The notes under the pieces are model-generated. The model saw only the letters and a list, made by a program, of their open reading frames with translations. It was not told the origin of the DNA and ran no database searches. This document shows, piece by piece, positions 22,547 to 35,258 of a stretch of 64,000 bases of DNA (its first letter is position 1; each line of letters opens with the position of its first letter). Both the position numbers and the translations under genes were made by a program. The stretch is from Henckelia pumila (taxonomy: Eukaryota > Streptophyta > Magnoliopsida > Lamiales > Gesneriaceae), in NCBI RefSeq assembly GCF_033568475.1, contig NC_133121.1, positions 135,130,375 to 135,194,374 on the forward strand. Direction: 5' to 3'.

Positions 22547-25500
22547 TCAATCCGTCTTATATGCCCACCCGTGCTTCTCCAGATACGCTCTTACAGCTTC
22601 TTTTATGGCCAAATTTGGTATGAGCTGAGAAGCATAAAGCGGTTCTCGGGTGATGGGATCAAATTTGCCCACCTAAGAGGGGATGAAGTTGGAGGGTAAT
22701 TCCACGAATTTATATGGCTATTGACTCAGAAAAGATATGAGAAATGTACCTTCACCAGATGGTCAAGGATCACTGCTCTCTCATATGTAATCCCACATGG
22801 AGTAATCACAGGGTCGCGGAATATGTCCAAAGTAATTTTACAACAAAGATAATCTGGTACCTGAAATAATAGGAAAGGTGGTTTCAGAAGAGCCAAGCGA
22901 GGGAAACAGGACACACATGGGGACCGTGACGGTTACCTCAGTTGGAGTGTCATCTACAGCAGCTTTGTCGAAAACTCTGCCTAGAGCTTCGATTTGATCT
23001 CGATCAAACTTGGCAGTTTCGTCCACAAAACCTTCCCTATCAGAAGTATCAAGGAACTGTTTCTGCTTCAGAGCTGCCATACATGCTTCTCTGAGTCATA
23101 GAGCCATTCAACAATGTAGCATAAGGTAAGCAATTCAAAACACCAAAGGCAGAAGGGAACAATGCGAAAGTGAAACAAGTTCTAAAAAGAAAGCACATAG
23201 AAAAGAGAGCAATACTACCTTAGGTTTTGAAGTTTCCACGAACGCTTGGTAGATTCATGTTCCCATGTCAGGTACCTTGCTGTTGCAAGCTCCTGCCATA
23301 TCTCCTCTACCATGTATCCTTTCGGGTTTGCACTCCTACCAAGGTCCAATGCCTATGTTACATCGAACATGACATAAAATTCAAAAGCATATCCTCCTCT
23401 ACCACAAACTTCAGTTGTTTTTTTCAACAAAAAAGGAATACAATACAAAGATGCCACAATTGCATCAAGATACTGATATCCCAAACATTAATCACGACCA
23501 CTTGCATGAATAAGATGGGATCATGTGACAACTGCAGATTAATATTCGTACGAAATAAATCGGAGTATTGAAACTATCCATATAGTACACAAAAAGGACA
23601 ATTTACAACAGATTTTGGCATCCAATTACTATGAACCACATAAAAAGGTAGGTAAGCTAAAAAAAATATCTGACACACCAAATCAGTTTACAATTACTTT
23701 GTAAAAGTTAAAACTGGCAGCAAGCACACGAGAAGTCTAGATTGCCTGGGAAAAAAAATCAAGGGACCTATCATAAGATCATCACCATACAGGAAACCAT
23801 CACAAGGCATGTTCGTCCTGGTCACTTGAAAAGACAATTCTCCTACCCTCCTGAGCATTTGGACAATTTCAAAGAAATTGTGCTCTAAACGCTTTACTCA
23901 ACCTCAGTCTTACTGCACTTTCTTCTCATAGTTCCTGATCAATATCACTTCAAATACTTCCAAAAGCACCACTCAAAATAATGCCATTGAAATTCTAAAA
24001 TATTTAGCACTGACAGGTGGCCACCATAGTTATGATAAGGGGAAAAAGAAAACCACCATCGTCATGACATTTGCCAACTTTCACCAGCACCACCCATATA
24101 TTACATGATGTGATAAAGTAAAAGTTAATTATTAACTTATATACACAATCACAATCAACTGTCCCTGGACGGGATATATACATCCATGCCACAGCCCAAA
24201 ACCAAAAAATTGCACCATGGCACAAACTACACAATTATTCCACGTTTGTCATGAAGAAAATCTTTTTAAATCCTGTATCACTAAGACGTGTGATGTGTGA
24301 TCTCCACAAACTGCAAGATAGACGCGTAGTGCATACATTCCACATTTCACACCTTCATACACTCAAATGATACAAACACTTGATATTATCCTGATCATTG
24401 GAGATATTAGATATTCTAAAAAATGGTGGTGTGTCACGACTTTCAAGGCTGAGGCTGAGGCTGAGGCTGAGGCTGACAAGGAGGAGAATACAAACAGGTG
24501 GGGATTAGGATCAGTTGCTATAAGATTTTGATATTAGTACTTAGTAGCCACCAAATATAACAAAAAGAATGTGCGAATTAATAAATATCACCACCATGGA
24601 GCAAAAGATACTTGGCTTTGTCTTGTATTACTATAGGAGTTTTCCGGTAGTGAGCTGCATGCTGGCAGGTGAAAGATTTTCAAAGCCATGTTCTCGATAA
24701 ATAATAATAACAATAATAATAATAATAATAATACTAATAATTTGCATTTATGAAATTTCTTTGCCCTGACAAACTCATATAGTAGATTGTCAATAAGCAA
24801 GGACATAGTCACATAGATAACAAACAAAAACTGGATCGATGTGGTTATACAACAAGTGCCTTCTTCACGACACAGTAAATAATCGAACAATAACAAAACA
24901 AACAGTATCAGCTATTATTAATATAGTGCATCCAGTATCGACTAAATTACAAATGCAACAATCATGCAATTATGGTGTTGCCAGATCCATTTATTGGTCC
25001 AGTATGTTGGCGGAGGAGCCATTACATTATAGTGTACTTTGATATTGCCAGGACTATTATATGCTGAACGAATATGATTCACAGATCTGATGCCATGTGT
25101 ATGAAGATTTTGGTTTCAACCACCAGTCGTATACGTCAAACACGGGTCAAAGTACATTTCTGAACAGAGATACTTTACAGGATGATTGAATAAGTTTAAA
25201 TCAATACTATAGATGTAGGAAACAGAGAAGGTGTCATAACTACATGATAATAGCAAAGAGAACTTGGTAAACACAATCACGGAAAAGAAAACGTCGATGC
25301 CTATATCAGTTTCAACACATTTATAACAAAAAACATCACAATAAATAAACTTCTCCAAGATACGGGATGGAAAATTTTATAACAAAAAACATCACAATTA
25401 TGTGCTAGTCTCCTGAACATCACAATAAACATTTACAACAAAAAAACATCACAATAAACGCATGTCCCCAAGGAAAACTTTATACAGAAAACTCTGTGCT

Positions 25501-25639
25501 AGTCTCCAGAATCTTCTCCATGATGCAATCAAATAAATAGTTTTAGCAATGGGAGATTAAATATGATCACAAGGTACTTGGGCTACTAATGTGAGCGTGA
25601 ATTTTACCAATATCAAGATATTTATTATGCAATCTACGG

Positions 25640-25697
<58 letters not shown>

Positions 25698-28290
25698 GAC
25701 AACAACAAACATTCGTCAAGACATCAATAGACGCAGATGAAAGTAGGTTTACACAAGTAAAACAGGATAACTTGTCATTGAAGTGAAGAAATCAGTTCAT
25801 GTTCCTGGTCTGTATCATGATTTAGAAAAAGATATGAACCCTAGGCCCCTAGCCTCATGCCTCATTCTATCCAGTTGGAAGTTTAAAAGCAAATGTTGCA
25901 TTTCTTGAATTTTAAGAAGTAAAAATATAGTCAAAAGAGAATCGTGTGGTTTAATCATTTATATTTATCACTATGCCGAATAGAACTCAATTGATCTATC
26001 TTAATTTAGAACACAATCAAAATCAAATCATATCAAAGATATATCTTGATCTAAATTATATCAAATCTGGTCCCAAAATATGTGCTCTCATTTGACAGAC
26101 CCCCTCAAGTTACACAGAGAATCAGAACTAAAGTGTTCAGCTTGTAGCAGAAAAATATTTTATTCTGGGATGTTGTATTTAAAATCAGAGAGACAGAAAG
26201 CAGGGAAGCACAGACAGGATGTTTCATCTTCAATTGAACAACAAAAAAAAGTTATTATGATTGTGTCCACTAAATAGTAGAAAAACAAAGATGAGATGTG
26301 GACAGTAAAATCACTCATGGTTCAACTATAAAGTCCTACATCTACGAGAAAACGCCCATCATTGAGCTAAAACTATATTCATCTCTGATTTATGGTTCAA
26401 TTATCATCCCTTTCTACAGGTGAAAGTATCTTGTCGTAAATATGATGGGAAATCCTTCATATAACTCATCGCAATCAACTCATGTACGTGAAAAATCATA
26501 ACATAAATGAACTTAATCTGATTCAATATACACTTTCATTTCTCATATCATGCAAGAAGCAAAGTGGGAAGCACAGAAGAGAATACAATCTTAGGGAATT
26601 CAGATAAAATACCCTTTTCCAATTACATCATGAAAATTAAATAATTTTGATACAGTCCCAGATACGAATCCCAGTGAAAAGTTCAAGGGTGTGGTAAGGT
26701 GGTATATGTTGTAAAGTCAGGTGGAAATGGTAGATATCATGATGGTCAATGAAAAACTCCTCTTTTGTGCTTGGGGAAAATGGCATCAACTGCCTTGATG
26801 TCTTTCAATATGATGACGACCAACCTTTGAGTGATTAGTTTCACGCTCACGTAGGGCTTGTACCAACCATTAAAATCTACATGTATGCGACAAACTTGAA
26901 GACAGTGAGGAGCAAGCTGCCAGCATATGCATATATCTCATTGGCTATGATAGTGGCTGAAACTTGAAACCATCCTCACCACCAACCTATAGTTTCCAAC
27001 AAGATCTAATAACAAAGGTCTAAATCCAAGTAAATATTTTATTCTAATATTTAAAAAAAGATGATGATACCACCAAGATGAAAGAGATACTCTCGATGTA
27101 TGCACATGCATCCATTCATTTACCAAGTGAAACTTTTCACATGCGGTAACTTTTCCAAAAAGGTAAACATCAAAGTACCTTCTCCAATTCCTTGACACCT
27201 TCCGCGTATTCTTTCCTTTGTAACAGCGCAAGACCGAGCATATAGTGACCCTGTTATTAAAAAAAATACACGTGTCAGTGGGACATGAGACCGTTATCAC
27301 CGAACTTCGTGTTTAAATGCTCAGAAAACAATAATGCACATAAAATTAACAAAACCATCACAAATAAAAAATCGATAGAAAGATTTCAACAATATTATTA
27401 TTCAAGTTTGCCCAAGATATCACATCCGATAAAAAGGAACTAATAAATGAAAATAAAAACTAGATCGATCAAAATCGAATAATGATCACCACTAACCATT
27501 TATCAAAATTAAAATTCTCTATATCTGCCCCTAAAATACGTCTGGAATCTTTTAAAGCATTGCTCCAAACAACAAGACTACAAGAGTATATAGTAAAGAC
27601 TTTTTGCAATTGACTTGCAACCTTTGCAATGCCTTGATAATGAGGTAGGGAACCACAGGGAATGTCTGGACTAGCAATCTTGGTATTTGCTGGAAAATCG
27701 GTAATGAATACAAGACATCCCAATACAGTAGATAACATACGCAAACGATTAACACAAACAGAAATGGAAAGTGCTTTGACAAATTATTTAGTAAACCAGA
27801 CCTTAACGGAATGATGATCAAGCACAACCGCTTGCCTACAATCCTCCTCCACTCTCTTCCAGTCACTATACCCAAAATGCGCATAAAAACCCACATAAGA
27901 GCAATAAATTATAACATAAACAAATTCGAAAAAGAAAAACCCAAGAAATCAACAGTCAGAAAGATTTTCTGTAAATGCACTGATCGCACATACTTCCGCT
28001 TGAGATGGCACAGAGCCCGGTTCGTCCAATACACCGGAACATTAGGACACAACGTTATAGCCTGAAACCACAAGAAACGAAATAATAACTAAGAAGATCA
28101 GGGGAAAAAAACAATTTTTTTTCAGAAACATTGAATATCTGCCGATCCACAACATCTGATGAACACGTAAAAACAAAAAGCAAAAAACCTCAGTATACGC
28201 TTCAATGGCAGCGGCGAATCGATCTTTCTTGAAGCACGTGTTGCCGTCTTGTCTGAGTATCTCCGCCTGTTTCGCCGCCAACGACGACAT
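22547..28290 (-). CDS. CHIP: CHIP: TPR and U-box co-chaperone E3 ubiquitin ligase
   Basis: Eight exons on the minus strand: 28290-28189, 28061-27994, 27865-27802, 27250-27179, 23352-23219, 23090-22937, 22860-22750 and 22672-22547. All junctions are GT-AG and the frame is continuous, giving 276 aa, close to the 278 I recall for Arabidopsis CHIP. Exons 1-4 hold the TPR domain, which binds the C-terminal tails of Hsp70/Hsp90 (MSSLAAKQAEILRQDGN, YWTNRALCHLKRNDW, HYMLGLALLQRKEYAEGVKE). Exons 5-6 form the helical linker. Exons 7-8 form the U-box (VPDYLCCKITLDIFRDPV, FDPITREPL, ending EKHGWAYKTD). CHIP ubiquitinates misfolded chaperone clients. Intron 4 is 3826 bp, far longer than the others. No disabling change is seen. 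Confidence 0.95.
23353..27178 (-). other. Long intron 4 of CHIP
   Basis: 3826 bp, non-coding on both strands as far as I can read. It contains (GCTGAG)n at 24448-24476, (AAT)n at about 24713-24738 and 25641-25697, and a short tandem array at about 25320-25520 built on ACAAAAAACATCACAATA and GTGCTAGTCTCC units. No clear transposon ends were found to explain its size. Confidence 0.6.
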
Positions 28291-28320
28291 TTTTCCCTTC
28301 TTCCCTTGACCAAGTTTTGA

Positions 28321-28330
28321 GATATATAAG
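28321..28330 (-). promoter_or_regulatory. Possible TATA box of CHIP
   Basis: CTTATATATC on the minus strand, about 31-40 bases before the start codon. This would leave almost no 5' UTR, so it may be fortuitous. Confidence 0.25.
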
Positions 28331-28399
28331 CAGAACTTCAACGCTATACACACCCACGCGCAAAAGCAACACGCAGACGTTCAAAAGCGGTTCCCGTCT

Positions 28400-30290
28400 C
28401 AATTACAGATTATTGAATAATCAAACAAGAACAAAATTCCGCTGTAAAGGAGGGGGTGAATGGATTTGTCAAGAACTTTCTTGATTTTACTCTCACCAGG
28501 GCTGAGCAAGTTGTGCTTGAAATTTCGAAGGTAGACTTGCGATGGTGGAAGACGGGAAGAGCACGTCAAAGCGGTACTTGGATTGGAAGTTCTAAGCTAT
28601 TGACAATCCGTTTTTTGCTACGGCCAGCCCATCTATATCCATGTATGATGGTGCTATTAGCCAATCGGAATTTCTTGTCATTTTTTAATTTTGTTATGGC
28701 TTTTCAATTCTTCACTAATCACAATATTTAATTGTTATTATTATCAACATAAGTGGAATACGATATTGATAGTGGGATCGCTTTGTTTGTTTGTTTTTTT
28801 TGTTGTAATCATTTAATCATATTTTACAATCTGTCTGTTCCAAAAACTTAATTTGATTTGAATTATGATATTCCTATTATGTCTTCAATCAATTCATCCT
28901 CTTGCACGGTATATTTACCGGATGAGACATCGAGTTTTTGTATCTTCAATGTGATATTTGTGTTGCAACTTACAAGTATCGTTGTGAAAAAAAATATATT
29001 AGGATTATTTTTCTCACGAAAGGAATTTTACTGACGAGGGAAATTAAAAAAAAAAATGAAATCTTTTTTTGCACTGCATGGTACCAACCATGTTCATGTT
29101 GTGCACAACACCATATACAAAATATATTTCATCTGTTTTGCGTCATATTTGCACGGTTATTTGCAAGTAATGTTTCTTATGAAAGAGTTTACTAGATGAG
29201 ACACCTCGTCTTTGAGTCCATTTGGTTAGAGAATTCAATAAGATAAAAACACTTTTTTTTAAAGAAAAAGAAAATTAAAAATATTTTTTAAAAAAATTGT
29301 TGTGTTTGGTTCAAAAACTGTTTTAAATAGCTATAATTTATGATTTTCGGGCTTCTACTTCGAACTATATTTAAAAATAAAAACAAAAACATATTTCAAC
29401 ATTCACACAAACATCAAAATGACTTATGTTTTTTTTAATAAAAACACTTTAAAAAACTGAACTTATTTAAGGGTTTTTTTAAGTTACTGTTTATATATCC
29501 AAACTTGTTCTTTATATCTCACTAGTATCTCACATGTGCAATGCACAGAATATTATTTTATGTAATTAATTATTAGAATTAATAAGTATAAGTATTTGCA
29601 TAAATTAGTTATAATTATTGATATAATGTAATAAAAAAAACTTTTATAAGACGGTCTTATGAGTCAATTTTGTGAGATAGATATCTTATTCAATTCGACT
29701 AAAGAAAAATTATTATTTTTAGGCTAAAATTAAAGTATTATTTTTATTGAGATAGGCATCGGTTTGACCCGTCTAATAATAATATTATTTTATAAATTAT
29801 TATTTTTACGAAAATTTACCTAAAAATAATTATTATTTTTAGTAAATCTATAAAAAAAAAAAAAAGTACTTACACAAATATAATGAGAAAGATTATACTC
29901 TAAATCTTTGATGACAAAATGAATAAGTTTCGTGGGACGTTCATTGATTTATCTGTTTTGAGACATTACCACATTGACATCTAGAAAAAAAATATGAAAA
30001 AAATGCGAACTACGTCAAATCCATAGGCATCAATTACGCCAATTACACAAAATATTTGATATATTCATAAATAAATAAAATACGAAAAAGAACCAAAAAG
30101 TTCAGTTTCGTCGATGACATCTACATTCGTCAATTCTCTAAAGTTCTTGAATTCAAACATTTTTGACGGAAAACTATCATCGAAAATCTCACACGAATTT
30201 GTTTTATTGAAAAAATTTATTTTGTATTTGTTTGACGTGATCTTGTATTTCAATATATTTTGTGCAACAATCATATTTTTAATAGCATAA
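28400..30290. other. Gene-free stretch with a decayed GACGGTCTTA-type repeat
   Basis: At 29640-29830, AGACGGTCTTATGAGTCAAT and GGTTTGACCCGTCTAA flank AT-rich sequence, resembling a full but decayed copy of the repeat whose halves occur at 3030 and 4350. The rest is AT-rich without a supported gene. Confidence 0.4.
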
Positions 30291-30292
30291 AA

Positions 30293-31360
30293 ATGACCTT
30301 GTCTGAGTTAGATCTATCAGTAGTAGTCTTCGAGGCTAACATGGTTGATCATTCTAGAGAATGTTTTATCGACACTCGAGCGACACGACATATCTGGGCT
30401 GACAAAGAGTTATTCTCTAAGTATACTCCTATAAGTGGAAGGCAGCTCTATATGGGTAACAATGCGACTTCCAACATCGTTGGCTTAGGCAAAGTGGTGA
30501 TCAAGATGACTTCGGGAAAGGAGCTTACTCTAATCGATGTCCTTCATGTTCCGAACATACGAAAGAATCTTGTGTCGGGCTCTAGACTGGTTAAGGCCGG
30601 ATTTAGAATAGTGTTTGAAGCCGGCAAAATTGTAATCATGAAAAATGGACAGTTCCTAGGCAAAGGTTATATAGAAAATGGACTGTTCAAAATGAATGTA
30701 ATGAATGTACTTCGCAAGTTTGAAAGTAATAAAGTTAATGCTTTTAATTACTTGGTTGAATGTTCTAATTTATGGCATATTAGATTAGGACATGTTAACT
30801 TCAACACTTTGAGGAAACTCGAAAAGTTAAATCTTATTCCAAAGAATAAGATTGATACAAACTACAAATGTGAAGTATGTGTTGAAGCTAAATTAACTAA
30901 AGTACCTTTTCACACAGTGGAAAGAAGTAAAACACCTCTAAAACTAATTCACACCAATATTTGTGACTTAAAGTTTGTACAAACTAGAGGTGGCAAAAAG
31001 TATTTTATTACATTCATTGATGATTGCACAAGATTCTGTTATGTGTTTCTTTTAAGAAGCAAATATGAAGCTCTTGAAGCGTTTAAGACCTATAAAAATG
31101 AAGTTGAAAATCAACTAGGTAAACGAATCAAGAAGATTCGTAGTGATAGAGGAGGTGAATATGTTGCTCCGTTTGAAGAATTTTCCAATGAATCAGACAT
31201 TATTCATCAAACAACGGCTCCTTATTCACCACAATCTAATGGTGTTGCGAAAAGGAAAAATCGTACATTGAAAGAAATGATGAATGTCATGTTAATAAGT
31301 TCTGGCCTATCCCAAAACTTGTGGGGGGGAAGCAATACTTTCGTCAAATCATATTCTTAA
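30293..31360 (+). pseudogene. copia protease and integrase
   Basis: The protease active-site segment reads [11 protein letters not shown], where copia proteases have Asp-Ser/Thr-Gly, so the Gly is Arg. The GAG-pre-integrase zinc motif is present ([10 protein letters not shown], then CEVCVEAK). The integrase core follows: an Asp in FIDDCTRF, an Asp in RSDRGGEY, and [15 protein letters not shown], where the catalytic Glu is replaced by Lys. A run of G at about 31322-31328 has gained one base, which ends the frame; a compensating one-base loss near 31420 restores it. Confidence 0.88.
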
Positions 31361-31432
31361 TAAAATTCCACATAAAAAGAAGAATGAAACTCCTTACGAA
31401 TTGTGGAAAGGACATAAGCCTTCTACAAATAC

Positions 31433-32030
31433 TTGAAAGTGTGGGGGTGTTTGGCGAAAGTAGAAATACCTAAGCCAAAACAAGTGAAGATTGGACCCAA
31501 GACTGTAGATTACATTTTTATTGGATATGCAAACAACAGTAGTGCATATAGATTCCTAGTGCACAAGTCAGTGATTCCTGATATTCATGAAAATACGATT
31601 ATTGAATCGAGGAATGCTACATTTTTTGAGAACATCTTTCCTTGTCATGAAGAGAAAGAAAAGAGCTCTGTAAAAAGAGATCATGAATCCACTAATGAGG
31701 AAACTCATGAAAGTGAAGAACCAAGGCGTAGTAAGAGAGCCAAGATAGCTAAAACTTTTGGTCCTGATTTTCTTAGTTATGCTATAGAAAATGATCCAAG
31801 GACCTTAAGCGAAGCGCTATCTAGTCCAGACGCTCCGCTTTGGAAAGAGGCCATAAACAGCGAAATAGATTCCATCATTCAAAATCATACTTGGAAATTA
31901 GTTGATCTCCTACCAGGAAGCAAACCTTTAGGATGCAAATGGATCCTAAAAAGAAAATACAAAGCTGATGGATCTGTTGAAAAATACAAAGAAAGGTTAG
32001 TGGCTGAGGGATTTAGACAAAAAAAAAAGG
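31433..32030 (+). pseudogene. copia integrase C-terminus to RT N-terminus
   Basis: VWGCLAKVEIPKPKQ and IFIGYANNSSAYRF mark the integrase C-terminal region. A charged linker (RRSKRAKIAKTFG) leads to the RT start (WKEAINSEIDSI, LPGSKPLGCKWILKRK). The frame breaks in an A-run at about 32020-32030 after AEGFRQ, then continues in another frame. Confidence 0.85.
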
Positions 32031-32031
32031 G

Positions 32032-32893
32032 TTGGATTTCTTCGATACATATTCACCTGTTACGAGAATAATGTCTATTCAAGCACTTATAGCAATTGCT
32101 GCTTTAAATAATCTCAAAATTCATCAAATGGATGTAAAGACGGCATTTTTAAATGGTGAGTTGGAAGAAGAAATATATATGGAAAAACCTGAAGGTTTTA
32201 TTGCTCCTGGTCAAGAAAATAAAGTGTGTCGACTTGTTAAGTCGTTGTATGGACTAAAACAAGCTCCTAAACAATGGCATGAAAAATTTGACAAAACAAT
32301 GATGTCAAATGGATTCAAGATTAATGAGTGTGATAAATGTGTTTATATAAATGACACACCTGACTCATATGTAATTGTCTGTCTATATGTAGACGACATG
32401 CTCATTATGGGGAGTAGTCATGATGTCATCATGAATACTAAGAAAATATTGACAAAACATTTTGACATGAAAGATATGGGAAAAGCAGACGTTATCTTAG
32501 GAATTAAAATTGAAAAAATGTCAGAAGGAATTACCCTAACACAATCTCATTATATTGAGAAAGTACTTAGGAAATTCAATCCGTATGATGTTACGCTGGT
32601 TAGATCACCTGTAGATTTACATTTATCTAAAAATCGTGGTGAACCTGTATATCAACAACAATATGCAAGGATTATTGGAAGTTTAATGTATATTACAAAT
32701 TGTACTCGTCCTGATATTGCTTACTCGATAAATAAATTGAGTAGGTTCACTAGTAATCCTAGTCATGACCATTGGAAAGCATTAGAAAGAGTATTTAAAT
32801 ACTTAAGATATTCAATGGACTATGGATTACATTATGCAACATATCCTTCTGTACTTGAAGGATATTGTGATGCAAATTGGATTATCCTACACA
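32032..32893 (+). pseudogene. copia reverse transcriptase
   Basis: [40 protein letters not shown] and the polymerase active site [10 protein letters not shown] (YVDD intact) are in the canonical order. [14 protein letters not shown] and GYCDANW lead into RNase H, where another frameshift occurs at about 32885. Confidence 0.9.
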
Positions 32894-33361
32894 AAAGACT
32901 CTAAGTTCACAAGTGGATATGTGTTCACTATCGGTGAAGCGGTGTCATGGAAATCTTCTAAGCAAATGTGTATAGCTCGTTCAACTATAGAATCGGAATT
33001 CATAGCTTTAGACAAAGTGGAAGAAGAAGCGGAATGGCTTCGTAATTTCCTAGAAGATATTCCATGTTGGACGAAACCAGTGCCAGCAATAATGATACAT
33101 TGCGATAGTCAGTCGGCTATAGATAGGGCACAAAGTAGTATGTATAATGGTAAGTCAAGACACATATGTCGAAGATATAATACCATTAGACAGTTGATCT
33201 CAAATGGAGTTATCGCAGTTGATTATGTAAAATCAAAAGATAACTTAGCGGATCCGTTAACAAAAGGTTTAGGGAGAGATCAAGTAAATTGCTTATCAAG
33301 AGGAATGAGATTAAAACCTACAAAATTAAAGAATATTCATAGAGAAAACCCAACCTTGTAA
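32880..33361 (+). pseudogene. copia RNase H
   Basis: [20 protein letters not shown], the acidic positions in [11 protein letters not shown] and [10 protein letters not shown], and the terminal [12 protein letters not shown] are typical of copia RNase H. The stop at 33359-33361 is the natural pol end. Confidence 0.88.
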
Positions 33362-33840
33362 ATTGGAGATCCTAAGATCTTGGTTCAATGGGAAAATCAA
33401 GTTATGAATGTTCGCGTGCACTTAGAACTTCGTTCTATTCTCATTCCTAGGATAAAAGTGCAACATGTGCAAGTAGTGAGGTAAAGTTTTAACAAACTTT
33501 TATTGATTCCTATATTTCTTTAAGAAATAGGGTATGACAGGATACTCATATCATAGGAGGTCACCTATTTAAGTGTGAAGACGAGCCGCTTCCATGAAAC
33601 ACTTAAGAATCCAAGATGTTGTCCAGGGCCAAAACGGACAAAACCATGAGAACAAATAAAGTATGAGAAAATTTATTGTGTGAATACTGTTGTCTTGGTT
33701 TACATCAATAACTGAATAGTTCAAGACATCACGTTCACTAAGCAGCCTAGTAAATCCGATGGTATTTCACTAAGAAAGGTTCAAAGTCGCAAGCTACCTC
33801 TCCCCATGCAATAATTTTTCGCAAAAAACTCTGTTTTAGC

Positions 33841-35258
33841 AAATCTAATGTCTGAAACTCACATCTTAACTATTGCTTAAGCAGTGCACAGATTCAATCA
33901 GCTGTTAACTGGTACTCAGTTATTGCATTAATATCTATAATGCATGCTAGCCTAATACTTCACGCCTGATATCAGCACATTCAATCTTATTTTCTCAATT
34001 CTGTATTTCATATTCTATGACTAATCTTGCAAAATGTGTTCCATCTACTCAAAGGCAAAATCTTAGCAAATACGATAAATAAAGGTTCATCAGATACGGA
34101 TTGTAGCATAACAAATCACTAATCTATAAATGTATGCTATGCAATCAATATATAAGCGGTTAACTAGAATTAACTCACTTACCTGTAATATTCTTATCTG
34201 ATACAACTTGAACTTTATTTTCTGTATTGGCTTATTGCCTATGAAATTATCTGTCATTCAAAGATTCTCTTGATCTATTTCAGCTATGGAAGCTATGCTT
34301 ATATTTCTTTATCTGCTGGAGTTTAGGCTAAATTAATCTTTACTGCAGTTGTCACTATCTCTAGTTTCATAGCTATACTGTTATGAAAGTTTTTCACAAT
34401 GATAGAGGCGTGAATAAAAATTCAACTCTGCCTCGTACTACCGGTTTGTGATTTCGTTATTCTATTACTGGCTTGAAATCAACTCATTGAAGTTGTTATG
34501 CTTCTATTTTGAAAAGTTTGTTTTTTTATCTTCTTTATCATATACGGAAAGAAACAATTCTGTTTACTTACCTGCCAAACATTTCAATACTTCTTCTGGC
34601 AACTTCACCAATTTCTTGCTAAGTCCTGGAGTTGATATAAATCAAGCTGATTCTATGTTCATCTGAATATTCTTCTCTTGAACAACTGATCCAGCTCTTC
34701 AATTCAATCTCTTTCTAGACATAGCATATTCTGTATCTTTCTGAGTTGGTGATTAATAGCTTTGGAGTTGTTCAACTAACATACTCCTCAGTGCAATCAT
34801 CATATCGATCGGCTCAAAAACGTTCCTCAACACTTTTCTGTTCTGTCTACGGTTCTGTTCTGTCTGAGGTTCTCATGCTATCTGTACAATCTGTATTATT
34901 CAATAACATAAGAAATATATATGGCAGAGATTATAAAATACAATTTCAGTATAACATACATATAATCTCATGTTTTTGAATAGAACACATGCTTGCAATT
35001 TCTCATGCTTTTCAAATAAAACATGCTTGCAACGAATTCACTTATTCTAATGAATTCAATAAATCATGCATACATATCAGCATATAAGCATGTAATTCGC
35101 ATCTCAGTAAAGCAAGCAGTGTTCACTCAAGCAATCATAGTCGCATACAATTCTGTAAAGCAAGTAAAACATACTCATGCAATACTATAAATGCATGCGA
35201 CTCAATCTACCCCGCTCAACTTCTATCTTAGTCCAAGACTTTACGCTCTGATACCACT
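33841..35258 (-). repeat. Family G3 internal region A, truncated
   Basis: Matches 40465-41871 and about 57630-59030. It contains the PBS complement GCTCTGATACCA at 35245-35256. The pol-derived part and the second LTR are missing; the break to copia sequence is at 33840/33841. Confidence 0.85.

Larger units (their letters stand above)
30290..33840 (+). mobile_element. Ty1/copia retrotransposon relic, 5'- and 3'-truncated
   Basis: Carries the copia order protease, integrase, reverse transcriptase, RNase H over 30293-33361. No LTR or gag is recognisable upstream. The 480 bases after the RNase H stop are non-coding 3' sequence without a recognisable LTR. At 33840/33841 the sequence switches abruptly to the internal region of the gypsy-derived family. 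At least four frameshifts and two catalytic-site changes show it is dead. Confidence 0.88.

Noticed and set aside
25641..25697. Regular repeats as a possible CRISPR-like array
   Set aside because: Simple (AAT)n microsatellite in a plant intron, without spacers.
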